Origin: Fidelibacterota bacterium
GTDB taxonomy: Bacteria; Fidelibacterota; Marinisomatia; SCGC-AAA003-L08; D37C17
Length of the DNA stretch: 7,261 nucleotides
Assembly: GCA_002707765.1 (NCBI GenBank)
Contig: PANV01000024.1
Coordinates: 1 to 7,261 of the forward strand
Reading direction: 5' to 3'
Both the position numbers and the translations under genes were made by a program. The notes under the pieces were generated by a model that did no database searches, was not told where the DNA came from, and worked only from the letters and a program-made list of their open reading frames with translations. This document shows, one piece after another, positions 1-6,723 of the stretch; position 1 is the stretch's first letter, and each line of letters opens with the position of its first letter.

Positions 1-408
1 AATGAAAATAGTATTATTCCTGTAAATGAAAAAAGCGATAAAATTGAAAGAGAACTCATTCTTAAACAATTGTTATTTTTAAGGCAGGATATCAATGAAA
101 TAAAAAAATATTTATTAATCAACTCTAATTCAGATAGGTCTATGAATTCAACCAACTCTTCTCTTTTTTTACCATCTGAAGAAAATATTGAAAAATACGA
201 GTCAGATGGTAGCTTAGATAATATTACAGATGCCAGACTAACAGCAATAAAAGATGAGGCTGTTGGCGAGATTACAATTAATGAAATTGAAAAAGAAATT
301 ATTGAGCGATGTTTAAAACAATTTAAAGGTAACAGAAGAAAAACAGCTAGTGCTTTAGATATTTCCGAAAGAACTTTATATAGAAAAATTAAAGAATATG
401 ATTTATAA
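1..408 (+). CDS. Sigma-54-dependent (NtrC-type) regulator, C-terminal fragment with Fis-type HTH
   Basis: The reading frame is open from base 1 to the TAA at 406-408, so this is the last 135 residues of a protein that begins left of the window. An internal TTG at 70 is not a convincing start because coding-quality sequence continues upstream of it. Three parts are visible: a charged helical stretch with heptad-like leucines and isoleucines at fragment residues 14-40, a Ser/Asn/Asp-rich linker at about 41-88, and a Fis-type DNA-binding domain in the last 46 residues (bases 268-405) with the hallmark GNRRKTA...ISERTLYRKIKEY. This C-terminus is typical of sigma-54 enhancer-binding proteins, which bind upstream DNA and drive RNA polymerase-sigma54 by ATP hydrolysis. 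The AAA+ and any receiver domain would lie outside the window, so that assignment is inference from family style. Its last codons overlap the start of lptE. A stand-alone Fis-like protein is less likely given the helical and linker region. Confidence 0.85.
   Translation, partial: NENSIIPVNEKSDKIERELILKQLLFLRQDINEIKKYLLINSNSDRSMNSTNSSLFLPSEENIEKYESDGSLDNITDARLTAIKDEAVGEITINEIEKEIIERCLKQFKGNRRKTASALDISERTLYRKIKEYDL
268..405 (+). other. Fis-type helix-turn-helix domain
   Basis: The last 46 residues of the regulator form a Fis-family DNA-binding domain. A first helix rich in Glu/Ile (EIEKEIIERCLKQF) is followed by GNRRKTASALDIS, the helix-turn-helix core, and by the recognition helix ERTLYRKIKEYDL. 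This pattern is one of the most conserved C-termini among NtrC-type activators. Confidence 0.88.
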
Positions 409-970
409 AAATAGATATATTTTTTACTTAATTTTATTGTTGAGTGGATGTGGTTTTTATTCTTTTAAGGGTTCAACTCCAGCAGGAATCAGTTCCATTT
501 GTCTTATTCCAATAACAAATAATACCTCTGATTTTACTTTGTCAAATTTAATTAATGAAAAACTCTATGATGAATTACTTAATCAAAATGTATATAATGT
601 TTCTGATATATATAATTCAGATTCTTCTCTAGAAATCGAAATAAATTCAGTTGAAGATAATTCAAATATATATTCAGCTAGTGATGATTCATATGAGGTA
701 GTAAAACAATGGAAATTACAGGTCACTGTAAAAATGAGTTGGTATGATATAAAATCAAGTCAAATTATATTAGATAAAAAAATTCAAGAATGGGCATTGT
801 ATGATAACTCAGGTCTTGATGTTAGCATTGATGGTATTGATAATGATTCTGATGGATTGATGGATAGTGAGGATTCAGATGAGTATGGTACATCTAGAGA
901 AGCAGCTTTAAGAATAACATCTGATAAATTAATTAATAGAATTTTGAATGAGCTAATTTCAAATTGGTAA
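398..970 (+). CDS. lptE: LPS-assembly lipoprotein LptE-like
   Basis: This 190-residue protein begins with a short lipoprotein signal peptide: basic n-region (K4, R6), hydrophobic core to residue 15, and lipobox L15-S-G-C18, so the mature protein should be lipid-anchored at Cys18. The following Gly-Phe-Tyr-Ser-Phe and the IPI-x-NNTSDFTLSN...INEKLYDELLN stretch match the start of LptE-family proteins. The C-terminal helix (SREAALRITSDKLINRILNELISNW) is also family-like. LptE plugs the LptD beta-barrel and helps deliver lipopolysaccharide to the outer leaflet. The ATG overlaps the upstream regulator by 11 nt and no strong ribosome site is seen, so translation is probably coupled. An odd acidic segment (residues 141-164) containing DNDSDGLMDSED sits between the last strand and the C-terminal helix; see the separate entry. 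The family is divergent, so the call rests on the lipobox, the two end motifs, the size and the gene context. Confidence 0.78.
   Translation: MIYKNRYIFYLILLLSGCGFYSFKGSTPAGISSICLIPITNNTSDFTLSNLINEKLYDELLNQNVYNVSDIYNSDSSLEIEINSVEDNSNIYSASDDSYEVVKQWKLQVTVKMSWYDIKSSQIILDKKIQEWALYDNSGLDVSIDGIDNDSDGLMDSEDSDEYGTSREAALRITSDKLINRILNELISNW
839..874 (+). other. DxDxDG calcium-loop-like motif within LptE
   Basis: LptE residues 148-159 read DNDSDGLMDSED. This fits the spacing D-x-D-x-D-G-x-x-D-x-x-D of thrombospondin type 3 and dockerin/EF-hand-like calcium loops, with all five aspartates and the glycine in place. Flanking residues (IDGI before, SDEYG after) are also acidic, giving 11 Asp/Glu in residues 141-162. 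A single loop is seen with no tandem copies. Calcium binding is inferred from the pattern only. Confidence 0.55.
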
Positions 971-973
971 TTT

Positions 974-978
974 AGGAG
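974..978 (+). promoter_or_regulatory. Shine-Dalgarno site of asnS
   Basis: AGGAG lies 6 nt before the ATG at 985, in the 14-nt gap after lptE. It is the clearest ribosome-binding site in the window and fixes the asnS start. Confidence 0.8.
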
Positions 979-984
979 TAATTA

Positions 985-2277
985 ATGAAAGTAATTTCAA
1001 TTAGTAAAGTAAAAGATTATAAAGAAAAAGATATTCAAGTAAATGGCTGGGTATATAGTATAAGAAGAAGCGGAAAAATTGGTTTCCTATCCATAAGAGA
1101 TGGATCAGGTATTTTACAGTGTATTGTTGAAAAAGCTTCAGTAGGTGATGAATTGTTTGATCTATTTAAATCTCTTACTCAAGAATCATCTTTAACTGTT
1201 TTTGGTAAAATTGTTGAAAATCCTAGAGCTGTTGGTGGCTATGAATTGTTATTGAGTCAATTAAAGGTTCATCAACTAACTTCAAATTACCCAATTTCAC
1301 CAAAAGAACATGGTCCAGATTTTTTAATGAATCATAGACATTTATGGCTCAGATCAAAAAGGCAACATGCGATTTTAAGAGTAAGACATGAAATTGTCAA
1401 ATCAATCAGAAATTTTTTTGATGAAAATGATTTTACACTAGTTGATACTCCAATATTTACCCCAAATTCAGCTGAAGGTACGTCAACATTATTTGAAACA
1501 GATTATTTTGATACCAAGGCTTATTTGTGTCAAACAGGGCAGCTTTACGGAGAAGCAAGTGCAATGGCATTTGGGAAACATTACAATTTTGGACCATGTT
1601 TTAGAGCTGAAAAAAGTAAAACTAGGAGGCACTTAACAGAATTTTGGATGGTTGAACCAGAAATTGCATATTGTGAGATAAAAGAAAATATGGATTGGGC
1701 AGAAAAGTTACTCATATATATAGTAAAAAATGTTTTATCCAATAAATTAGAAGAGTTGAAAACGTTAGGTAGAGACTTAGAAAAATTAAAAGTTTGTACC
1801 AGTTCTTTTCCTAGAGTTAGTTACTCTGAATGTATTGAAATTTTAAATAAATCAGGTAATAATATTAAGTGGGGAGAAGATTTTGGCTCACCTGAAGAGA
1901 CATTTATAGCTGAGCAATATGAAAAACCAGTAATTGTGTATGGATTTCCATCAAAAATTAAAGCTTTTTATATGAAACGAGATCCTGAGAATGATAAAGT
2001 TGTACTAGGTATGGATATTCTTGCTCCTGAGGGTTATGGTGAAATTGTTGGAGGTTCAGAACGTGAAACTGACTTGAATATTCTACTTGAGAGAATTGAA
2101 GAAGAAAAATTAGATAAATCTGATTATGAATGGTTTTTAGATTTAAGAAAATTTGGTTCTGTGCCACATTCAGGTTTTGGTATGGGATTGGAAAGAGTAG
2201 TTGCATGGATTTGTGGACTATCGCATATTAGAGAAACTATTCCTTTTGCAAGAACAATGACAAGATTAAATCCCTAA
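985..2277 (+). CDS. asnS: Asparaginyl-tRNA synthetase
   Basis: Cytosolic class IIb aminoacyl-tRNA synthetase that charges tRNA-Asn with asparagine using ATP. It has 430 residues, the usual size for the compact bacterial form. An N-terminal OB-fold anticodon-binding domain (about residues 15-100) contains GWVYSIRRSGKIGFLSIRDG. The catalytic core follows: motif 1 near residues 150-160 (FTLVDTPIFTP), then SAEGTSTLFETDYF, the TGQLYGE substrate-pocket segment, motif 2 at 206-224 with FRAEKSKTRRHLTEFWMVE (ATP-binding Arg207), and motif 3 at 397-404 (GFGMGLER) with the C-terminal HIRETIPFARTMTR. The intact OB domain and ending IPFxRT favour AsnRS over AspRS and over the AsnRS-like asparagine synthetase AsnA, which lacks the OB domain. 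The presence of AsnRS suggests direct Asn-tRNA charging rather than only the Asp-tRNA amidation route. The stop is 1 nt before the nadE ATG. Confidence 0.95.
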   Translation: MKVISISKVKDYKEKDIQVNGWVYSIRRSGKIGFLSIRDGSGILQCIVEKASVGDELFDLFKSLTQESSLTVFGKIVENPRAVGGYELLLSQLKVHQLTSNYPISPKEHGPDFLMNHRHLWLRSKRQHAILRVRHEIVKSIRNFFDENDFTLVDTPIFTPNSAEGTSTLFETDYFDTKAYLCQTGQLYGEASAMAFGKHYNFGPCFRAEKSKTRRHLTEFWMVEPEIAYCEIKENMDWAEKLLIYIVKNVLSNKLEELKTLGRDLEKLKVCTSSFPRVSYSECIEILNKSGNNIKWGEDFGSPEETFIAEQYEKPVIVYGFPSKIKAFYMKRDPENDKVVLGMDILAPEGYGEIVGGSERETDLNILLERIEEEKLDKSDYEWFLDLRKFGSVPHSGFGMGLERVVAWICGLSHIRETIPFARTMTRLNP

Positions 2278-2278
2278 G

Positions 2279-3022
2279 ATGAGTTTAGAAAAAGAAATAT
2301 CATTATGGCTAAAAAATTATCTTATTGATAATAAGTTAAAATCTTTTGTTATTGGAATATCTGGAGGAATAGATTCTGCTGTTACATCTACTTTATGTGC
2401 TATGACTGGTTTGAAGACAATTGTTGTAACAATGCCAATACATCAAAATCCTAAGGAAACAAATAGAGGCATTGACCATTGCAATTGGTTATCAGATAAA
2501 TATCAAAATATTGAAGTATTAAATATTGAATTGACAGAAGTATATGAACAATTTAAAAAAACTATGCCTAGAAATTTTAATAGTACTTTAGCTCTAGCAA
2601 ATCATAGAGCAAGAATTAGGATGTCAACCTTATACTTAATAGCAGCTAATAAATTTGGACTAGTAGTTGGAACAGGAAATAAGGTAGAAGATTTCGGGGT
2701 AGGTTTCTATACTAAATACGGTGATGGGGGTGTTGATATTTCTCCAATTGCAGATTTAATGAAATCAGAGGTATTTGAATTAGGTTCAAATTTAGGAATA
2801 ATAAATTCTATATTGACTGCTAAGCCAACAGATGGTCTTTGGGATGATGGAAGAACTGATGAAGATCAGCTTGGTGTATCTTATGATGAATTAGAATGGG
2901 CAATGACTTATGATGGAAAGATTATGAACGATAAACAAAGAAAAATTATCGAAATTTACAACAAGCATAGAAAATCAAACTTACATAAAATGCAACCAAT
3001 TCCTATTTTCAAAAAGAAATAA
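2279..3022 (+). CDS. nadE: NH3-dependent NAD+ synthetase
   Basis: Catalyses the last step of NAD+ synthesis: nicotinate adenine dinucleotide + ATP + ammonia to NAD+, via an adenylated intermediate. The 247-residue protein is only the synthetase domain. Visible motifs are the PP-loop SGGIDS at residues 28-33, the TMPIHQ segment at 51-56, NHRARIRMSTLY (108-119), GTGNK (131-135), the FYTKYGDGGVDISPI substrate loop at 143-157, and GLWDDGRTDEDQLGVSYDELE (186-206). There is no N-terminal nitrilase/glutaminase domain, so it should use free ammonia or ammonia from a separate protein. The N-terminus is complete, with a short helix before the first strand. It begins 1 nt after the asnS stop with no obvious Shine-Dalgarno, which suggests translational coupling to asnS. 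The C-terminus is basic and lysine-rich (IPIFKKK). Confidence 0.94.
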   Translation: MSLEKEISLWLKNYLIDNKLKSFVIGISGGIDSAVTSTLCAMTGLKTIVVTMPIHQNPKETNRGIDHCNWLSDKYQNIEVLNIELTEVYEQFKKTMPRNFNSTLALANHRARIRMSTLYLIAANKFGLVVGTGNKVEDFGVGFYTKYGDGGVDISPIADLMKSEVFELGSNLGIINSILTAKPTDGLWDDGRTDEDQLGVSYDELEWAMTYDGKIMNDKQRKIIEIYNKHRKSNLHKMQPIPIFKKK

Positions 3023-3037
3023 TTTTTAAAGTAAAAA

Positions 3038-5746
3038 ATGAAAAAAAATAAAAAAGTATTTCTAATTGATGGTATGGCATTGATTTATAGAGCACACTAT
3101 GCAATGGTCTATAATCAATTAACTACATCATCTGGAATTCATACTTCTGCAATTTTTGGTTTTTTTAGCTCATTTTTTAAAATAATAAATGATGAGAAAC
3201 CTGATTTTATTGCTATATGTTCTGATACTAGTGCTCCAACATTCAGGCATAAAAAATATAATCTTTATAAGGCTAATAGAAAAGCAATGCCAGATGAACT
3301 GCGGGAACAGATTCCAATAATTTATAATCTTTTTGAAAAATCTAATATTCCCTTACTTATTTTAGATTCTTATGAAGCAGATGATATAATTGGAACGTTT
3401 TCAAAAAAACAAGAAGATAAAAATATTCATACTTATATTGTTAGTGGTGATAAGGATTTAATGCAATTAGTAAATGATAATACCAGTGTATATTCACTGG
3501 GAAACAAATTTAAACCTACAACAATTTATAATAATCAAAAAGTTTTAGATAAATGGAATTTGCCTCCAGATAAAATTATAGATTATCTAGCATTAGTTGG
3601 TGATACATCTGATAATATTCCTGGTGTTGCTGGAGTAGGTCCAAAAACAGCTGTAAAATTAATTAATGAATTTGAAAATGTAGAAAATATTTATAAGTCA
3701 CTTGATGAAATTAAAAATCCTAATTTGAAGACTAAATTAATAAATAACAAAGAAAATGCTTTTTTATCAAAAGAATTAGTAACAATAAATTTGAATGTTC
3801 CTATAGAAATTGATTTTGAAAAAATGAAATATCAAAATATAGATTTTGAATCTTTAAGGATGGAGTTGAATAAAATTGAAATTTATAATTTTGATTCAAA
3901 TTTAAATAAATATATTGAAAATGAAACAGGAATAGAATCCTTTGAAACTGTAAGTGAAAAAGTAAATTATATTTTAGTTGATGATGATAAAAAAATAAAT
4001 AGTATGATAAAGACAATTTGTAAAAGCGATGTTCTTTCTTTAGATCTAGAAACTACTAGTTTAGATCCAATGAAAGCTGAAATTGTTGGGTTAGCATTAT
4101 CTGTTAAAGAAAATGAAGCCTTTTATGTACCCTTTATATCACCTAATGAATTATTTGCTATTCAGCCAAAAGTAATTTTTGATAAACTTTATCCAATCTT
4201 TGAATCGGAAATAAAAATTATTGGTCAGAATTTGAAATATGATTGTTTGATTCTAAAGAGATTCAATGTTAATATTAATAAAATTGCATTTGATACTTAT
4301 ATTGCTGAGAGTTTGATTTCTCCTGAGAGAAATAGCTATAAACTTGACAATCTCGCTATTGATTATCTTAACTATAAAATGCAACCGATTGAGGATTTAA
4401 TTGGTGAAGTTAAAAATGAACAAATTTTAATGTCACAAGTACCCATTGATAAAATATGTTTTTATGCATGTGAAGACGTAGATGTTGTGCTCAAAATATA
4501 TAATAAGCAAAGGCATATAATTGATGAAAAAAAATTGGATAATATTTTTTACAATATTGAAATGCCTTTGTTAAAAACTCTTATTGATATGGAATTTAAT
4601 GGGATGTTTATAAATAAGAAAAAAATTAAAACTTTATCTGAAGAATTAAAGAAAAAAATAATATTGATTTCAGAAAAAATTTTTTCGTATAGCGGAAAAG
4701 AATTTAATATTAATTCACCCAAACAACTTGCTGAGGTATTATTTGATGATTTGAATTTAAAACAGGTAAAAAAAAGAAGTACCGCATCTAATGTACTCAA
4801 TGTATTGAAAAATTATCATCCTATAGCTGAAGAATTATTGGAATATAGACATTTAAGTAAGCTCGTTAATACATATTTAGATAAATTACCTTCATTTATT
4901 AATGACCATACCAATAGGATTCATACTACTTTTAACCAAGCAATTGTTTCTACTGGGAGGTTATCAAGTAACAAACCTAATTTCCAGAATATCCCTATAA
5001 AAACTGAGATTGGTAAGGAAATAAGAAAAGCATTCACAGCAGGTACCAAAAATAGTTATATATACTCATTTGATTATTCACAAATAGAGTTGAGAATATT
5101 AACTCATTTTACTTCTGAAAATGAGTTATTCAAAGCTTTTAATAATGATCAAGATATACATCTAAGAACTGCATCCCTAATCTTTGGTTTAGATGAAAAT
5201 AATGTCAATTATAGAGAAAGGCAGATTGCTAAGACAATAAATTATAGCATTTTATATGGAGCAGGACCATTCAGAATATCACAAGAATTGAAAATTCCTA
5301 TTAAAGATGCAGCAGAAATAATTGACAATTATTTTAATAGCTATCCTAAAATAAAAGAATATATTGATAAAACAATAGAATTTGGTGAAAAGAATGGATA
5401 TGTTCAGACATTAAATGGTAGACAAAGAAAAGTATCAAATCTTTATTCATCTAATAAAAATTTAGTGGAGGCTGAAAAAAGAGCTATGATTAATATGCCG
5501 ATTCAAGGTACTGCTTCAGAACTTATTAAAGTTGCTATGATAAATATACACAGAATTTTTAATGAAAAATCAATGAAAACAAAAATGATTCTTCAAGTTC
5601 ATGATGAATTGCTTTTTGAAGTACCAAGTGATGAGTTAGATGAAGTATACAAAATTGTAACCTTAGAAATGGAAAATGCGATTGATTTTAATGTTCCAAT
5701 TAAAGTTGATTCTAATTTCGGTAAAAGTTGGTACGAGGCACATTAA
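3038..5746 (+). CDS. polA: DNA polymerase I, full length with 5' nuclease and proofreading domains
   Basis: At 902 residues this is a complete three-domain PolA for Okazaki-fragment processing and repair synthesis. The 5' nuclease (about 1-290) keeps its metal ligands: D11 in LIDGMALIYRAH, YEADD (112-116), SGDKD (136-140), GDTSDNIPG (188-196), and the helix-hairpin-helix GVGPKTA (199-205). The 3'-5' exonuclease (about 310-490) keeps all three motifs: D336/E338 in DLETT, N398-L-K-Y-D402, and Y476-ACE-D480, so proofreading should be active. The polymerase domain has motif A DYSQIELR (D679, E684), motif B R728-QIAK732-TINY736-SILYG, and motif C QVHDE (D856). The O-helix aromatic, Phe762 in E. 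coli, is Tyr736 here. The start ATG follows nadE by 15 nt, preceded only by an A/T-rich leader without a clear Shine-Dalgarno. The stop TAA shares its last A with the next ATG. Confidence 0.97.
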   Translation: MKKNKKVFLIDGMALIYRAHYAMVYNQLTTSSGIHTSAIFGFFSSFFKIINDEKPDFIAICSDTSAPTFRHKKYNLYKANRKAMPDELREQIPIIYNLFEKSNIPLLILDSYEADDIIGTFSKKQEDKNIHTYIVSGDKDLMQLVNDNTSVYSLGNKFKPTTIYNNQKVLDKWNLPPDKIIDYLALVGDTSDNIPGVAGVGPKTAVKLINEFENVENIYKSLDEIKNPNLKTKLINNKENAFLSKELVTINLNVPIEIDFEKMKYQNIDFESLRMELNKIEIYNFDSNLNKYIENETGIESFETVSEKVNYILVDDDKKINSMIKTICKSDVLSLDLETTSLDPMKAEIVGLALSVKENEAFYVPFISPNELFAIQPKVIFDKLYPIFESEIKIIGQNLKYDCLILKRFNVNINKIAFDTYIAESLISPERNSYKLDNLAIDYLNYKMQPIEDLIGEVKNEQILMSQVPIDKICFYACEDVDVVLKIYNKQRHIIDEKKLDNIFYNIEMPLLKTLIDMEFNGMFINKKKIKTLSEELKKKIILISEKIFSYSGKEFNINSPKQLAEVLFDDLNLKQVKKRSTASNVLNVLKNYHPIAEELLEYRHLSKLVNTYLDKLPSFINDHTNRIHTTFNQAIVSTGRLSSNKPNFQNIPIKTEIGKEIRKAFTAGTKNSYIYSFDYSQIELRILTHFTSENELFKAFNNDQDIHLRTASLIFGLDENNVNYRERQIAKTINYSILYGAGPFRISQELKIPIKDAAEIIDNYFNSYPKIKEYIDKTIEFGEKNGYVQTLNGRQRKVSNLYSSNKNLVEAEKRAMINMPIQGTASELIKVAMINIHRIFNEKSMKTKMILQVHDELLFEVPSDELDEVYKIVTLEMENAIDFNVPIKVDSNFGKSWYEAH
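5735..5738 (+). promoter_or_regulatory. Shine-Dalgarno site deciding the kinase start
   Basis: GAGG inside the last codons of polA is 7 nt before the ATG at 5746. This supports ATG 5746 over the in-frame TTG at 5728, which would add only six residues that do not resemble the family N-terminus. Confidence 0.6.
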
Positions 5747-6723
5747 TGAAAAAAAGTGAATTGATTATTGGAATTGATGGAGGAGGTACAAAGACTTCAT
5801 GTATTCTATTTGATACTGAAGGGAATATCATTGATAGAATTATCAAAGAGGGATCTAATCTTTATGTATTCAAAGAAAATGGTGTAAATATTCTTTTATC
5901 TGCAATTAATAAAATTCTAAAAAAAAATAAATTAAATATTGATGATATTAACGCTTATGGTATTGCTGTAGCTGGTATTTCTGATCAAAATCAGAAAGAC
6001 TTATTATTAAAAGAACTTGATAGAATTAAAATTACAAGTAAAACTATTTTACTATCGGACGTTGAAGCAGCCTATAGAATCTTATGTCCTAAACAACAAG
6101 GGCTTTTGGTTAATATTGGCACAGGTATTATTTGTTTTGCTAAAGATGATAATGGTAAAATTATAAAAGAAGCTGGGAATGGTTTTGATAAAGGAGATAT
6201 TGGAAGTGGATATTGGCTTGGTAAAGAATTATTTTATAGGTTAATATTGAATGAAGCATTGGTCTTTGAAGATGATGATTTAAAGCAAATTTTTGATGCA
6301 TCAATTGATAAATTTAATGTTAAGAATTTTAGAGAAATGTATCAGTTGATTGAGCAGGGAGATGATATTTTTTGTCAATTATCATCTTTAGGACAAGATG
6401 CAATTGATTTAGCAATGAAAGGTAATGATGTTGCACTTAGCATTGTTCAAGAAGGTACAAGATATGTCGCAGATTATATTTTAAATATATGTGAAAGACT
6501 TGATATGATTAATCTTTCTGAGATTATAATTGCGATTAACGGAAATGTTATAAAAAATAATTTTTATAGGAAAATGCTAAATGAAGCTCTACAGTTTGAT
6601 TTTAAAAAAATTCATTGGGTCTCATCTGATATAGATTCAGCTATTGGTGCAGGTATTTTAGCTTCTAATTACAAAGGTATTGATATTTCTCTTAAAACTA
6701 TAATTAGGAAGCATAAAAATTGA
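5746..6723 (+). CDS. BadF/BadG/BcrA/BcrD-family sugar kinase, probably N-acetylglucosamine kinase-like
   Basis: This 325-residue protein (start taken at ATG 5746) has the ASKHA actin-like ATPase fold. The phosphate-1 loop is at the N-terminus, GIDGGGTKT (residues 9-17). A strand and aspartate LLSDVEAA (about 103-109) hold the likely catalytic Asp105, and NIGTG (123-127) is the phosphate-2 loop. GDIGSGYWLG (150-159) matches the GDxGSGxxLG signature of N-acetylglucosamine kinase-like members. Near the C-terminus are the adenosine-type segment AINGNVIKN and a final GAGILAS helix. The family also includes 2-hydroxyacyl-CoA dehydratase activators, but the Cys positions that carry their Fe-S cluster are not apparent, so an amino-sugar kinase is preferred. 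The likely reaction is ATP-dependent phosphorylation of GlcNAc or another amino sugar, as in cell-wall recycling; the exact substrate cannot be read from sequence. It overlaps polA by 1 nt and alr by 4 nt; the latter fits a cell-wall link. Confidence 0.82.
   Translation: MKKSELIIGIDGGGTKTSCILFDTEGNIIDRIIKEGSNLYVFKENGVNILLSAINKILKKNKLNIDDINAYGIAVAGISDQNQKDLLLKELDRIKITSKTILLSDVEAAYRILCPKQQGLLVNIGTGIICFAKDDNGKIIKEAGNGFDKGDIGSGYWLGKELFYRLILNEALVFEDDDLKQIFDASIDKFNVKNFREMYQLIEQGDDIFCQLSSLGQDAIDLAMKGNDVALSIVQEGTRYVADYILNICERLDMINLSEIIIAINGNVIKNNFYRKMLNEALQFDFKKIHWVSSDIDSAIGAGILASNYKGIDISLKTIIRKHKN
6706..6710 (+). promoter_or_regulatory. Shine-Dalgarno site deciding the alr TTG start
   Basis: AGGAA lies in the kinase's last codons, 9 nt before the TTG at 6720. 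Its spacing makes the non-ATG start credible. Confidence 0.6.

Noticed and set aside
70..408. A stand-alone 112-residue protein starting at TTG 70
   Set aside because: The same frame is open back to base 1 with similar helical sequence, so this is the tail of a larger truncated gene.
1442..1636. Small + strand ORF inside asnS
   Set aside because: Lies wholly within conserved asnS catalytic sequence in another frame; no ribosome site and no recognisable protein.
1958..2206. Minus-strand ORF opposite asnS
   Set aside because: Antisense shadow of the conserved motif 3 region; low-complexity translation.
985..2277. Alternative reading of asnS as asparagine synthetase AsnA or AspRS
   Set aside because: The N-terminal OB-fold is intact, excluding AsnA, and there is no bacterial AspRS GAD insertion; the C-terminal motif is AsnRS-like.
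3020..3037. Possible terminator or promoter between nadE and polA (T-run and A-run)
   Set aside because: Only 15 nt, no GC stem before the T-run and no room for -35/-10 boxes; treated as a plain leader.
3801..4016. Minus-strand ORF opposite polA
   Set aside because: Translation is rich in Phe/Tyr/Leu/Gln as expected from the reverse complement of AT-rich coding DNA.
4549..4800. Second minus-strand ORF opposite polA
   Set aside because: Antisense shadow of the start of the polymerase domain; no independent support.
6538..6564. Asn-Gly-Asn instead of Gly-Gly in the kinase adenosine motif, considered as a sign of inactivity
   Set aside because: GlcNAc kinase-type members vary at this site and the order G-x-V-x-K is kept; the phosphate loops and Asp105 are intact.
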